Shown one piece after another: positions 1 through 12,900 of a DNA stretch of 64,000 nt. The notes beneath the pieces are model-generated. The model did no database searches, was not told the origin of the DNA, and was given only the letters and a program-made list of their open reading frames with translations. Numbering within the stretch: the first letter of the stretch is position 1; each line of letters opens with the position of its first letter. The DNA is from Takashimella koratensis (taxonomy: Eukaryota > Basidiomycota > Tremellomycetes > Trichosporonales > Tetragoniomycetaceae), in assembly GCA_003116875.1 (NCBI GenBank), contig BCKT01000011.1, positions 310,001 through 374,000 on the forward strand, read 5' to 3'. Both the position numbers and the translations under genes were made by a program.

Positions 1-90
1 TGGGGTCGTTTTCGTCGTAGAGGTCGGGGAAGAGGATTGAGAAGACCCAGATTCAAAAGTGAGTATATAAGGCCCAGAGTCGACACTTAC

Positions 91-1704
91 CCAGGGCAAA
101 ATCGTAAGCCTTCTCGCTAGGAACCCCAGCCTGTTCGAGGAAATAAGTCGAGTATCCCGAAAACGAATTTCCCGAGAGATTCTGGATTGCCCAGACCATG
201 CAGACGATCTCGGTTCGACGGAGGTCGGTACCCTTGAAGCAGTCCCAGTACGACGCTCCTTTGGTGAGTTCCTTCTCGAGCTCGGTAGTATGTCGCATCC
301 TATGGTCGTCAGCAAAGGTCCCAAGCTATTTTTCAATCTGACTTGAAATCCCACTCACATATCGATGGTCTCGTCAGGATCAAACTCGGTATCTCTCGAT
401 GTCGAAGTCAACCTGATCAAAGCTTTTTTGGCGTCCCCGAACCGTCCTTTACGGACCAACCACCACGGACTCTCTGGTGCGCACGCGACTCCGATAAGTA
501 AAGGAAGGGGCCACATCCATTGGAGTGCGTAGGGAATTCGGTACGCCCATTGATCGGTCCGGGTTTGCATTCCCTTGATCGTACCGATCCCGATGACTTG
601 ACCGATACCCCAGCAGAAATTGACATAGCAGGTCAGGTAGCCGCGTAAGGCGACGGGGCAAACTTCGGACGCGTAGGTGATGGTGAGTGTTTGCTGAAGG
701 TTCAAGGGGGAGGCAATGCAAGAGAAAGAAAAGGGAAAGAAGGAGGTATTTTGTTAGTGATTGTACCGAACGATAGCTGAGATAGGTCTGTCGGCAGGTC
801 TCTTGGGCCACTTACGAATACGCCCCACGGGATACCCGCGAGGATCTCAGCGACTTGAAGCGAGACCACGCTCTGGGCCGTAAAGAAGATTGCAATGATT
901 CCAATCAAATAAACCAAGCACGCCATGACGGTGTACCTGTACCCAAACTTCTCGCTAACGTAACCATTAAGGAAGAGACCAATGATCTCGCCAACGTTGG
1001 CGCCGTTGCTGAGACCCGACTGCCACGCCGCAGACAGCTGGTAGGTCCCGTCCGCTTGGAGAGTCCCGTATTTACGATTGAAGACGTCAAAGGCGTAGAA
1101 GTTGGATAAAAGGCAGACCTGGCCGTCGTAAGTCTCGGGTCAGGGCTGAAGAACGGGGTTCACCCGGGTGGGGTGGGGGAGTGGGTATGAGTGGGGACGC
1201 GGGATAGGAGCGGGTGGAAGGGAAGGGGAGAAGGGCGGTTCCAGAGAAACCGTGGTGGCTTACGTCGAAACCTTCCATGACAATACATGTGGAGATGAGG
1301 ACAGACCAGGCGACGGCTTTCGGGTACAGCCGAATCCCTTGAAGCAGCGACATATTGTGTTCCTTCTCTGCTCGAGCCCATCATTCGATTCGTCAGTGCT
1401 AGGCTTCTCTAACCCTCCATTCAATACAAGGCCCCGCTTCAGAGGGTCAATCTGGAGAGTGCGGGCTTGTCATACGACTCGACTTACCAGTTGCGCGACG
1501 GGCGTTCTCCATCAGACCCGCGACGAGCTTGGATTGGCGGTCACGGTAAATCTCTGGCCCGTCATCGCTCTCGATACCGTGTGGATCGGTCGCGATGTCG
1601 GCCGTTTCGGCTGACTCGCGCGGGATCAAAGTGCTTGACCCCGCCCCGCCGTCGATGTCGTTCTGACCAGACGCAATCGCGCCCGGAATTTCGTTGCTGC
1701 TCAT
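91..1704 (-). CDS. MFS sugar (alpha-glucoside-type) transporter, N-terminal part, cut by window edge
   Basis: Predicted plasma-membrane proton-coupled sugar porter of the major facilitator superfamily. Exons read leftwards are 1704-1488, 1367-1264, 1118-816, 693-359 and 299-91, all in phase (about 389 residues). The donor at 90 opens an intron that leaves the window, so the last helices are missing. A hydrophilic acidic N-terminus of about 80 residues precedes the first helix (YPKAVAWSVLISTCIVMEGF). Family signs are SEKFGYR in the loop after helix 2, PESPWWLVRKGR at the end of helix 6, and GASYWDCFKGTDLRRTEIV before helix 7. The last two resemble fungal maltose/alpha-glucoside permeases (known family pattern). 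The ATG at 1704 starts the only long acidic leader in frame. It is divergent from myo-inositol oxygenase across 1.1 kb, so an inositol or uronate substrate is possible but unproven. Sure of MFS sugar porter, unsure of substrate. Confidence 0.85.
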
Positions 1705-2838
1705 TCTCTACGCGCTGGGACCCTGTGGGCTGCAAGAATAAAAAGATATCGGGGGTGTGGAATGAATGGGGTTTAGGATGAAGGTTAGGTACTGATATGG
1801 TGAGTTGAGTCCGGGCGGTGGTTTGAGATGGTTGGGGGGGAATCAGTGTTGTCTGCCTGCGTAGTCACACGGGGGGCTTGGGGAGGAGGGGGAGGAGGCA
1901 AGGGGAGGGGCAAGAGCAGAGGAGTAGTAAGTACCACTCTAGGAAATTTTCAGCGCAGTTTCGTGCCACTCTCGTATAGGTAGCACATGAAACCAGTGGT
2001 TGCTCGTGATCCAAACCACGTCGCACGCTGTCCATAGCGTCTTCAAGAACGGCTCGTGACTAACCGCAACGCTCTTGATCCGGATACAAATGGGCACATG
2101 ACATCCGGTCGATCACATGCATCCTTTAAGTATCGTTCCTCGTCTATATACTCTGCTGGATTCACCTGGGGCCGCAAATGGAGGGCAGACTCCGATATCG
2201 GTCCGTTTACGGAGTACCAGCCCTGAAGAGGGGGGAATACCCAAGGAGGGAATGTCCGGTGGGACGCCGGGAACGGGAGAAAATCGGAGTATGCGTTGAC
2301 CGACAATTGGCCTGGTCGGTCGGCAGCTCTTGTGCCGAGCGCCGAAAGTCTGGGTCTCAATGGTATGACTCACTGATCCATAGGGCCGGAAGAGTGGAGA
2401 GTTTGACCCAGGAGAGTGGGGTCGGGGTGGGGTTGGCTGGAGAGAAGGGGGTCGATCCCGTATCCCGGGCCGACGGGTGCGCGAACGGTGTGGTGTTTAG
2501 TTGCGACCCGTTTGCGCAATTTTTCCATACTAGAATGCCGCTAGCGGAGGCGCCGGAGACACCGGGGGTTGAGAGTTGACGGGTTGTGCGGGCTCGGTTG
2601 GGCGACGCACACGAGGTGGAGCAAAGATGAAGCGAGAGTGAGGCAAGTGCGAGGTCGGAGCTCGGACCAATCTCTGAAGAGGTATTGTATAAGAATGGCT
2701 GTCTGGGAGATTGGCCACGCCCCCCTTCTTGCGCCCCAACATCTGAACGACGAGATTAACCCTACGTCCCACATACCCAACACTACTACCACTACCATCA
2801 CACCACACACCCCACTACTCACCAACGCATTTGCCACC
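1705..2838. promoter_or_regulatory. Divergent intergenic region between the MFS transporter and MIOX
   Basis: No coding exon is convincing here; the open frames are short and lack family sense. It must hold the promoters of both flanking genes. A TATA-like TGTATAAGA lies near 2684-2692, about 150 bp before the MIOX start, followed by a C/A-rich leader running to a near-ideal GCCACCATGG start context. A G-rich stretch occupies roughly 1840-1925. Promoter assignment is inferred from position. Confidence 0.4.
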
Positions 2839-4035
2839 ATGGTCCACGCACCCGAGGTGACCGACTACGTCAAGGCCAAGGTCTCCCAGCTCGATGTCAC
2901 ATCCGACAACGTCGACAACGTCAACGTCCTCAAGGGCAAGCTCGGCAAGGCCGCTGACGCAGTCGACGAGCACGGCGACTGGAACAACGAGTCCAAGTTT
3001 GACAGCGAGAAGGACAAGGCCGGGTTCAGGCAATACGAGGAGGCCTGCGACCGTGTCAAGAACTTTTACGCCGTGAGTGATGGACTTTGGCCGCCTGGCC
3101 GCCCGCTGGCAGGTTGTGTGTGGCAGTTTGCACACCATAATTGCTCGGTGGCAATTACCATCAAATCAATCAATGGATTGTCCCATGCTGACTTTGACTA
3201 GGAGCAACACCTTAAGCAGACGCTCGAGTACAACATTCGTATCCGGGAGGAGATGAAGTCTAAAGTCCGAGCTCGCATGTCCGTCTGGGAAGCTATGGAG
3301 ATGCTCAACGAGCTCGTCGATGACTCTGACCCGGACACCTCTGTTGGGCAGATTGAGCACCTCTTGCAGACTGCCGAGGCGATCCGACGAGACGGCAAGC
3401 CCGAGTGGATGCAGGTCGTCGGGCTCGTTCACGACCTCGGCAAGCTCCTCTGCTTCTTCGGCGCCGACGGCCAGTGGGACGTCGTAGGTGACACCTTTGT
3501 CGTCGGTTGCAAGTATTCGGACAAGATCATCTATCCCGAGACGTTCAAGCAGAACCCAGACTACAACGACGAGAAGCTTCAGACCGAGACGGGTATCTAC
3601 GAGCCCCACTGCGGTCTCGACAACGTCCTCGTCAGCTGGGGTCACGACGAGTACATGGCGCAGATCTGCAAGGCTCAGTCGACTTGTGAGTAATGACCCC
3701 TTCAGACCTTGACCTAGGGATAGGACCTGACATCATACAGTGCCCAAGCCCGCAATTGCCATGCTCAGGTACCACTCGTTCTACCCCTGGCACCGCGAGG
3801 GTGCCTACCGTGAGCTCATGAACGACGAGGACTGGGAGTCTCTCAAGGCGGTTCAGGCTTTCAACCGTGAGTCACACACACCTCTTTGCCTACCTACCTA
3901 TCTTGTATCACCGCTTACGATCATTCAGCCTACGACCTCTACTCGAAGAGCGACCACCCGCCCGTCGTCGAGGAGCTCAAGCCATATTACCAGGGCCTCA
4001 TTGCAAAGTTCTTCCCCGACGTCGTCGAGTGGTAG
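2839..4035 (+). CDS. myo-inositol oxygenase (MIOX)
   Basis: Cytosolic non-haem di-iron enzyme that cleaves myo-inositol with O2 to D-glucuronate, the first step of inositol catabolism. Exons 2839-3072, 3202-3685, 3741-3866 and 3929-4035 splice in phase to 316 residues, close to the family's usual 285-320. Metal-site motifs are visible in order: [11 protein letters not shown] (first His), VHDLGKLL (the HD pair), [22 protein letters not shown] (His), and [15 protein letters not shown] (His). The conserved [13 protein letters not shown] tail ends the protein. The start ATG sits in GCCACCATGG, and no alternative upstream ATG extends the family homology. The first intron carries a GCTGAC branch site near 3187. 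The divergent sugar porter next door suggests uptake plus first catabolic step, which is inference only. Confidence 0.95.
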
Positions 4036-4435
4036 ATTAGCAAAATAAATACAGCAGGGAAAAAGTAGAAGGTGTAAGTGGAACGCAGTAATGACTTCTT
4101 TCGTGGACATTTTTTCGTTTGTTAGCAACAGACTTCTTGTAGATATATAAATGAGTGACGTGATCAGTCAGATGTGTTCTGTCACATCGTTGACTTGAGC
4201 GTTGATCAACTAACGCCACGGATCGAGCCACTTTGACGTCTCTGCCACCCAAATCAGTGTCAGCGCAGCGGACGTGGTTGACCGTGCCGTTCGCGGACCA
4301 AGGCCGAATTCAAAGACGAAGAGAAACGGGCAAAGGGTTACCCAGATCGGTCAGTTTGTGCCACAAGCCATGTCATCTCTCAATCCCATATGATGCAAGA
4401 CATTATCATTGAACTAGCTGCATCCTAAAGCCCAT
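4036..4435. other. Convergent intergenic spacer, MIOX and complex I 30 kDa subunit
   Basis: These 400 bp between two stop codons hold only the 3' untranslated regions of two tail-to-tail genes. AT-richer sequence follows the MIOX stop (near 4038-4060 and 4130-4155). I see no gene or repeat. Confidence 0.5.
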
Positions 4436-5838
4436 CTACTTCTTCTCGTCCTTCTTCTCCTCCTTGGGTGGCGGCGGAGGGATTTTGTAAGCCTTAAGAA
4501 AAGCAACGTCAGCTAATGCCTGCTCAAATCCGAAACCCCGTTTGCGGGCATGTCAAGAGCCTAGACTCACCTCTGGCTTGCTGCTCGGGTCACCAGCACC
4601 GACCTGCTCCCATGGCGATGCAGCGTCCTGGAAGTTACGGAACGCCTGTGTAAGTTGGAGAGGCTCGTAGACGACTCGCTTCTTCTCCTCGTCGTATCGG
4701 ACCTCGGAGTAGCCCTGGGTGATCGGATCAGTCACGATATCTCGCTTACGATGCGGGGCATGCTGCACTCACGGTCAAGGGGAAGTCTTTTCGGAGCGGG
4801 TGTCCCTCGAAACCTGTCACAAGTCAGTACGATTCTCGCAGAAACGCAGAGCAACGAGCAGCGTCTTTTGGGCTTGAAGCCTCAAGCAGGACATGAGACT
4901 CACCGTAGTCGGTCAAGATGCGGCGGAGGTCAGGGTGCCCACTGAAGAAGACACCGTACATGTCCCAGACTTCACGCTCGTACCAGTCCGCGCCGGAGAA
5001 AACGCTAACACACGAGGGAACGGGCGAGACCTCGTCGGCGTATGTCTTGACGCGGATACGCGACTGGTGGGCGACAGAGAGGAGGTTGTAGACGACCTGC
5101 GAGAGTGGAGTATGTCAGCCATGTCATTTGACATCGTGATCGCTCGTTGCTTCAGATTTCCCTCCCCTATCTCCACGCACACCCTGCGCCTTTCACCTCC
5201 TCACTGATGTTCCTGTTTCCGCAACAGCCCACTTCTTCTTCCTTGCCCCGCCCGTTCACTTCCAAGCCATCTGCCCCCTCTCATCCCTGCTTCTCTAAAC
5301 TCTCCGCCGACCAGACCGCCAAAACCAACGCTACATTCTAACCCACCTCGAAACGCTTCTCGCGCGTTGGATAGTCGACAGCGGTAATATCCACGACCGT
5401 CTTGTACTGGCACTGTGTGTGGTCCCTGAGGAAAGTGAGGGTGGGGACGACAGCGACAGGCGGGATATAGAGGGTAAGCTCGTCCTTGTAAACGGAGAAC
5501 TGCTGGATGTGCTTGGGCAAGCAGGTCATGAGGTATTGCCCGTACTCGTGCAAGGGCGAGTTGAGGGGCGCGACCTTGTCGGCCGGGTTGACGCCGGTCG
5601 GCTCGGTGAAGGGGGCGGTCGAGGGCTCCGCTACAAGAGGGATCAGTTGTTTTACAAGGAAGAATAGAGAGAGGAATAGGCAATGTGTTTGCGTTAAACA
5701 CAACGTACCAGCTCGGAGCAAGGACGAGGTGCGGATCGAGCGAGAGAGGGAGACAGGAGCCGAGGTCGCGACGGGAGACGGGCGGAGGGCGAGCCTGAGA
5801 CCGCGTCGCATGGTGGTGAGGGATGACCTGGCAGCCAT
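4436..5838 (-). CDS. NDUFS3: NADH:ubiquinone oxidoreductase 30 kDa subunit (complex I, NDUFS3/NuoC family)
   Basis: Core subunit of the peripheral arm of mitochondrial complex I. Exons read leftwards are 5838-5709, 5630-5347, 5096-4904, 4813-4773, 4714-4571 and 4492-4436, in phase, giving 282 residues as is usual for the fungal protein. The first 45 residues are rich in Arg, Ser, Thr and Leu with almost no acidic residue, a mitochondrial presequence. The family signature is complete: [20 protein letters not shown], then [20 protein letters not shown], then [13 protein letters not shown]. The protein ends in a charged Lys/Glu tail after a Pro run. The intron 5097-5346 (250 nt) is several times longer than its neighbours and pyrimidine-rich, whereas the 41-nt exon 4773-4813 is very short. 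The start ATG is divergent from the large gene at 6923. Confidence 0.95.
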
Positions 5839-6922
5839 GTTGCGGGATTCGAGAAGGGGTAAGGGGAGGGGGTGGGTGAGGGGGATGGAGGTGGAGATGA
5901 GGTGAAGATCGAGGTCCGACTTTGAACCACAGCCACGGTCAGCCAATCCAGCCAAAGATATCACACACACGGAGCAATTAGAAATCGGTCAATGTGATTA
6001 CAATCGTTGAGGAGGGATTAGAAACGTAAGAGATAAAAGTGTAATCCACTGTACGGTGGGAGAACAGGCAATCGGCGTTATTTCGGCATTTCCCGCAAGG
6101 TGGCAATTGGGACTTGGAGTGAGAAATGGAATTAGCAAAGGGATTAGAAAATGCAGGGTGATCGAGATTAGGTCTGGTATTAGGATGGGTAGTGTGACTG
6201 TAGGATCAGAGTCACGTTACCCGAGGTGTCTTGGACAACGGAGAAGGCAGCGAGCAAGCACCTCTTGATCGCGATCAAAACCGTCGCTATCACCATCTCA
6301 TCGACCACTACCTCCAATACCAGGGTTCTCTATACCTTGAATCTCACTAGCTCGCAGTCGACACGGCTACGCACCTACCACCCCATCTACACCCCGCTTC
6401 AATCCCTCCCTACTTTACGTTTTTCGCTTTCAACCGTCGCGAAATTACCGAAACCATACGACGAGGGCGAGAGACACGGGACAGGACAAGGACCACTTGC
6501 ATTCAGATCAACCAAGAGACCTCTGCCGAGCGATCTCTATCCGACTCTAGCTCTCCTCTGTTACGACGAGCCGGGCCACCATCGATCACAACTCACCCCT
6601 ACCCCGACTCTCCCCCCATCCTCCTCCTCCTCCCTCCCGTCCCTCCTTTCATCCCTCAAGCTCAGCCGTGAACGGTGCAGACCGCGCCAGCGACTCGCAC
6701 CAATCTCAACCCCGATGTAAGTCACTCGTTCAACCCTTCTCTCCCTCTCTCTCTCCCCTCTTTGTACCTCCTTCTCCCTCTCGCCCCCTCCTCGCTCTAC
6801 CTTTGCCGCCTCCCTTGTCGCGACCTTGCGCCCGCTGTCAATCAGTTTTCGACCTCAGCTAACAACAATTTAACCCTGTCTTCATCACCCACTTTCGCGC
6901 CTTCTACCTCCAGGAGCCCAGC
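5839..6922. promoter_or_regulatory. Divergent promoter region and probable 5' leader of the 6923 gene
   Basis: No exon with recognisable protein content is seen. From about 6560 the plus strand becomes strongly C/T-rich, as in basidiomycete transcription start regions. A good donor (GATGTAAGT, GT at 6717) and acceptor (CTACCTCCAG, ending 6913) define a probable intron 6717-6913 in the 5' untranslated leader of the downstream gene, ending ten bases before its ATG. An upstream coding exon cannot be excluded, because frames around 6226-6720 are open. Confidence 0.4.
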
Positions 6923-9900
6923 ATGAGCTCGTCGCCGCCTGAGACTCCTGCAACCGAACATACAGAACCAACCGTACACCAAAAAGTCACGCACGATGGA
7001 CCTGCTCTAGCCTCTGAGCAGGCTGAGCCGGTCGCCGAAGGAAAGCACGAGCCCGAGAGCGTCGGTAAAGAGAGCGGCGGAGAGAAAGGAGCAGCAGAGG
7101 GAGAGGCACAGGTGCAAGTAGTGGGAGGAGCAGCACACGATGTTGTTGAGGTGGACTCAGGGGCTGGGGGAACGCCAGAGGCCGCAGAGCGCGCCGAGAA
7201 TGGAGAGGTTGAGCGGCAATCAATTAGTAACGGGGTGGAGGCGGCGGGAACAGGCGTCGCTGGAACGAAGGAGGAGAACGGAGCTGTGGACGAAGCAACA
7301 AGCGAGCCAGCCGGTCAAGCCACGATCGGCGCCGAATCGATCGCGAACGAGCCCTCGCAAGCTCTTCCCGGTAGCGAGCCCGATACCGCGCCACCCGCCG
7401 TCGAACTCTCAGCAAACGAGACCACCGATGCTCCTGTCGACACGTCTTCCGACATTCAAGCTGACGCGGATACCGATGCTCCGACTGAACAACAGCCAGG
7501 AGACGCACCAGAGATCGCATCAGCCTCTGCGGTAGCTCGTGTGCCTACACCGTCCTCTCGAACTTCCACACCCCCATTAACATCCCTCGCAGCGGCCAAG
7601 AAGAAGTTTAGCGCTTTCAGTGTGAACAAAGAGTTCTTGAGCAAAGCAGCGAGTCCAGCTCCAGCACCCTCGAAACGTAAGTGATCTTTGTCTCATCATC
7701 TCTCTTAAAACTCGTTCGCAGTCTGATGGGCATCTTATGATGGACATGGCTCATGCTGACGATATTTACAGCCCGACCAACCGCAGCTCCTGTTCCTATC
7801 CCTTCCGGCTCGTCCAAACTCCTCTCTACCAAGCTCACCACCGTCCCATCCTCCAAACCGACCGGCTCGCCTAAACCAGCAGCACCGAGCTCAGCGTCTT
7901 CGTCGCCGTGGGCAAAGCCCACACTCCTCGAGGCATCATCGCCGGGCTCGACCGCGACACCTCTGCATCAGCCTGCGCCAACCAAAGGACGGATGTTGGA
8001 CACCACCGGAGGAGCGGGTGTCGGCATGGGAATGGGGCCAGGACAGGGTCCGGGCGCACAGAAACGAGCGTGGGGGGCGGTGGGCAAGGACGGGTGGAGA
8101 CCAATGGCGTCGTTGTCTAGAGAGTTCCCTACTGCGAAAGAGGTCGCCGAGGGTGAGTCATATGGAGTTAACGTCTGCGTCGCGCCGCAGGGCAAGGGCA
8201 GCTGGCTGATGATATGGACTTTAATTATCCCATTCACAGGACAACGAGCAGCAATGATCAACGCACAAGTGGCGGCACAAGCTCAGGCGGCGCATAACCA
8301 GGCGATTCTTCAAGGTCTCAACGCGTTCACCCACCTCGAGCCCGGCGCGCACCGGTGGGACGACGAGGACGAGGAGGATGATGTGATTGATTTCGGAGAC
8401 GGGACGACTTACCGCCTACACGAGCACACTCAGACCGCAGCAGAAGACGATGTTGACGAGCGGACAGGCGGCGCAGGAAGTGCAGGAGCAGGCGCGTCGG
8501 GTCCTGGTATCGGGAGTAGCGGAGAACCCAAGACAGACCGATTCGCGGACGACTTTGATCGAAGCTGGCCACGACGACCGATTTCGCCCAGCCGAGACGC
8601 GTCATCTCAACGTGTGCTCTTTAACCACTCGTCGAACCGACTGGAACCGTCACTCCCGCGCCAGGCGCCCGGTCCGATCCCGCCACACCAACAGCATGTT
8701 CAGCCGCAACGACTGATGACGAGGGGAGACCCGTCGGGACCTCGGCCGCCGCAGGGACCGATGGGTGTAGATCACCACCAGCACCGACCGTTGCCGCCTC
8801 ACCTACAGCATGGGGATAGGGCGGCACCACCGCACATGGCGGGCAGAGGTGACCTCCCGCACCACCCACCACCGACGGCGCCGGCATCTGTGCTGCCCCC
8901 GGGTCCAGCAGGAAGTGTACCGAGTGGAGCCTCGTCTTGGCGGACTCGAGGTGCGCCCTCGACGGCCGACCGCGAACTGCCCCCTCACCTCGCCGACCGA
9001 ACCGCACCACCACATCGACCACCACCATCTCAGCCCGTACCCGCGGGATATCCTCCTCACCAACCCCTGAATCAACAACAACCTCACCCCGCACCCCATC
9101 TCCCACACCCGGCCGGTGGCCGACCACCAGGTCCATCCGCTGCTTCATCCGAGCCCCCACCGGCACATGCCGCGCCCGCCTCCTCTAGCGCCGCAGCCAC
9201 GACATCGCCGCAGCATCCTCCCGCTGCAGACGCTCCGTCAGCTGGAGCGCCTGACGAGCAGGCAGCCGAAATGCATTCGGCGGCAGAGAAGGCGCGGTTG
9301 CGCCGGATGGCCGAGGAGGCGGAACGCGAAGCGCGAGCAGAGAGAGCCAGGCAGAAAGCACGAGAATTGGCGGCACGGTTCGGTGGCGAGGGTAAAGCGG
9401 AATCCCTTAGCCCAACAACCACAGCGCCATCTACAGCAGCAGTCGGTGCGCATTCATCAGGCCCGACCCAACCGCACGTCCAGCCGCCACCGGGCGTGCC
9501 CACAAAGGGTCCAGTGGCCCTTGCAACCCGAGGCAGCATGGACGCGAACGGTGGATCAGGAAGACCGCCAACAGGGATGGGTCCACCGGGTTTACCACCT
9601 CCCGGACTACCAGGTCGACCTGGTGCCGATGGCCGGCCAGTCCAACCACCTGTCGTCACTGAACGAGAAGGATCGTGGCGCGCGCGTCCAAGAGAGGTAT
9701 CAGATACCGGAAAACCAGACCCAACATCCCTCCTCACCCGCTCCTCACGGCCAACAGCCGAATCTTACTTCGAGGGCCCGGGTCATCCCCAGACCCGCCG
9801 TCGAGACGCGCCGCCCCACGCGGCGACTTCGAGCCTAGGCCTTGATCCACGCTCCCTCCCTCCCCACATCGAGCCAGCAACGACCATCGACGACCCCGAG

Positions 9901-12900
9901 GCCGTCATGTCTGCGATTGTTGACGCCATCTCCGCACCGGTGCCGGAACGCGCGCAGCCAAAGAAGGAGACGTACGACTTTGACACCATGCTCGCTCGGA
10001 TCCATGCAGCGATGGTCGAGGCGCGCGCGACGCCTCCCAGCCCCGACGCGGCGGAGCTTGAACCCGACGAGTTTGAGGGGCGCGAGGAGGAGACTGCCGG
10101 GCAGGGCGAACGGGCCGGTCGGAAAGTTGCGGGCGCGCCGTCGCCCAAGCGCGCCCCAGGTGGTTTGAGTGGAGTCACCGAGTTCTTCAGCGTTACGATG
10201 ATCGAACCGCCAAGGTCACCGCCACCAGCGTGGAGGCAGTACGTCGTGCGTCTGCCCAAACTTGCGCCCAAGCTGCACCCGCTCTCGTCCGCCGGCAAAT
10301 CGAAGAAACCCGGCAGCAGCGAGGCGGGAGTACCAGGGTCTGTTAACCCACCTCCAAAGGGATGGGCAATGACGTTCACCCCTCCTCTAGACGGACTCAA
10401 CGCGCTCACCCTCTCCCGAGCCGATTTGTTGTTGCCTCAACCGATCGGAAGGCGGTTCTCGCGCCAGGTCGAGACGGGCCCAATCGTTAGCATCTCCCCT
10501 CGGACGTTTGAGCCATTCAACAAGAAACTCGGAGCGCCGGTCGCAGGGACAAGTATGCGAAGTGTCTCGGGAACGTCGACGCAGTCTGCAAAAGCGGGAG
10601 AGTCACTCGCCACCGCTAGTCCACCTGTCGGCCAGCCGTCTGTCCCTCCCCCACACGCTACGCAGATCCTGAAATCTACGCCGACGCCAATAGCGCCGGC
10701 GTCCGCGTCAGCCTCCGCACCGGCCCAAACGAAGGGGATGGTACCCCTGGCCGAGACATCAAGAACTGCGTCTAGCCTGGAGCCGAAGCAGACTCAGCCG
10801 CAGCTGCCGCTAACTAGCGAAGTCGATACGCCCGCCAGGCGCAAGTCCCCGATAAAGACCCCATCAGTGATCAAGGCGGAGAAAGACCGCCGTTTCTTAG
10901 TCGACAGCGATAACGGCGTGATCGGGATCGGGTCAGCGATGAGTGGGAGTCGAGCGGCAGAGGGGAAAGATAGGGTTGCGAGCGGTAGCGCAAGCGTATC
11001 GGCCGGCGGAAGTGGAGTTAGGTTCATCATGTCAAGCGAGTTGGAAGGGGATAGTCTCTTGGATGAGGTGAATAAGATGAGTTTGGACACCGTTGAGGAA
11101 GGCGCTGCGGTCCTGGGAGCCAACGTGAGTATGAGGTTACTGTTCATGTTGCGAGTTCTAGTCTAAGGGACGTGCACAGTGCTGACGAGTTTTTACTTGA
11201 TACAGAACTCGGAATCGGCATCAGCGATCAGCGGGCCAACTCGGCACTCGACACCACCTAACGGCAGCACACCATGGACAACCAAGCCGTCCTTGTCGTA
11301 CTCTGCGCAGTCCCCTGCTCGCAGCGGTGCAGTGCAACACGAGCACCTCAAGAGCGTATGGGAGCAAGCTGCCGCGGACGCAAAGTCGGTCTCTGGCAGC
11401 TCAGTCGCGCTGGCCACTTCCTCGTCGACCTCGGCAGGCCAGGCCGCTCCGTCATCGAGTACCAACTTGTCGAGCGCGGTAGCGCAGCCCGAGACGCCGC
11501 TGTACCCATCCCTCAACGGGCCGACACCGACGTCCGCGGCGTCCGACCTCGGCGCTCAGTCGCAGGGGCAGAAGCAAGCTGGTGGTGGTTCGGCGCAGAT
11601 GGGGTACCCACAGACGGCGTTCTCTGCGTCCTCGGGTGGCCATCCGCAGGGCTCGGCAGGGTCCGCGTTCACCTCTCGCCAGTCGTCGTACGGATACATG
11701 GGGATGGGATCGCCTCAGTCCCTCGCGAGCCCCGACTCAGCGTCCCACGGTGTTCACCCTCACGTGCCAACGCATGGTGCGCAGCACCACCCCTCCGCAC
11801 ACCAAGGGTACCAGCACCTGGGTGTCATGGGTGTCGGTGTGCCATACGGGTCGATGCCGCGGTCCAGCAGCGTCAACGGGATCAGCGGGATGAGTGGTGG
11901 CGGAGGCGGAGGTGGCGGTGCAGGTGGAGCTGGCGGGCAGCAAGGAATGTGGACGTCTCCTTCGTTTGGCTCGTCCATGGCTTCACCAGGATACGGGTTT
12001 GGGGCTAAACCGATCGGTGTTCCCGGATCGAGCGGGATGGATAAATCGGGCCTCGCGTTCTCGGCGTCAGGCGGCACGGATTACCGCGCGTTCGGGTACG
12101 CAGGGCAGCAGGGCCAGGGAGGGCAAGGGGGCCAAGGAGGGCAGGGGAACGCAGCTGGTGCGATTGGGATGCAGCAGCAGTCGCTGTCTCAGTCGTCGGC
12201 GCCCGGTCAGTCGCAGTCGAGCGGAGGTGCTCCCGGGCAGCCAGGGCAGCAAGGTCAACAAGGTGGTCAGCAACCGTCGTCCCCTGCGTACCCGTCGTTC
12301 TCGACACAACAATCGGCTTTCCACCGGCCTGTAGGGTCAAACGGCGCACAGCAGAGCATGTACCCCGGCGCGGGTGGTGCGGGCTCCGGAGCTTCTGGGC
12401 CAGGCAACACGGGGGTCGGTGTTGGTAGCGCGGGGAGTTATGGATACGGTAATGCGAGCGCCAACCACCTAGGCCGACACGCGCACGCCAACCACGGACA
12501 CGGGCCCCGCGCGTCTCTCGGTGGAGCCGGTGGGAACGCCGGGAACGGAGGCTCAGGCGGAGGAGGTGGTAGTGGTGGCCGGTTTGCGCAGAACGGGAAC
12601 GTCCCTGGTCAACCAGGCGGACAGGGACAGCATCTCGGATCGCTAGGTATGGGGATGGTTGATTATGTGCACCCACATTACGCTCAGGGGATGTACGATT
12701 CGGCAACTCCGGGTGCATCGGGGTCACCTGCTTCTGTCGGCGGGGCGGGTGTAGGTGTAGGTGTAGGTGGAGTGGGCGTGGGAGGAGTAGGCGGTGTAGG
12801 AGCTGTAGGAAGTGTTGGTGGAGTTGGTGGAGTTGGTTTTTACCCACCAGCTTCGGGTAGCCCAATCGGTGCAGGAGCGTCGGCACTGGGCGTCGCTGGC

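Noticed and set aside
9084..10409. Long minus-strand frames inside the 6923-12993 gene
   Set aside because: They are shadows of a GC-rich coding exon; splice sites and phase support only the plus strand.
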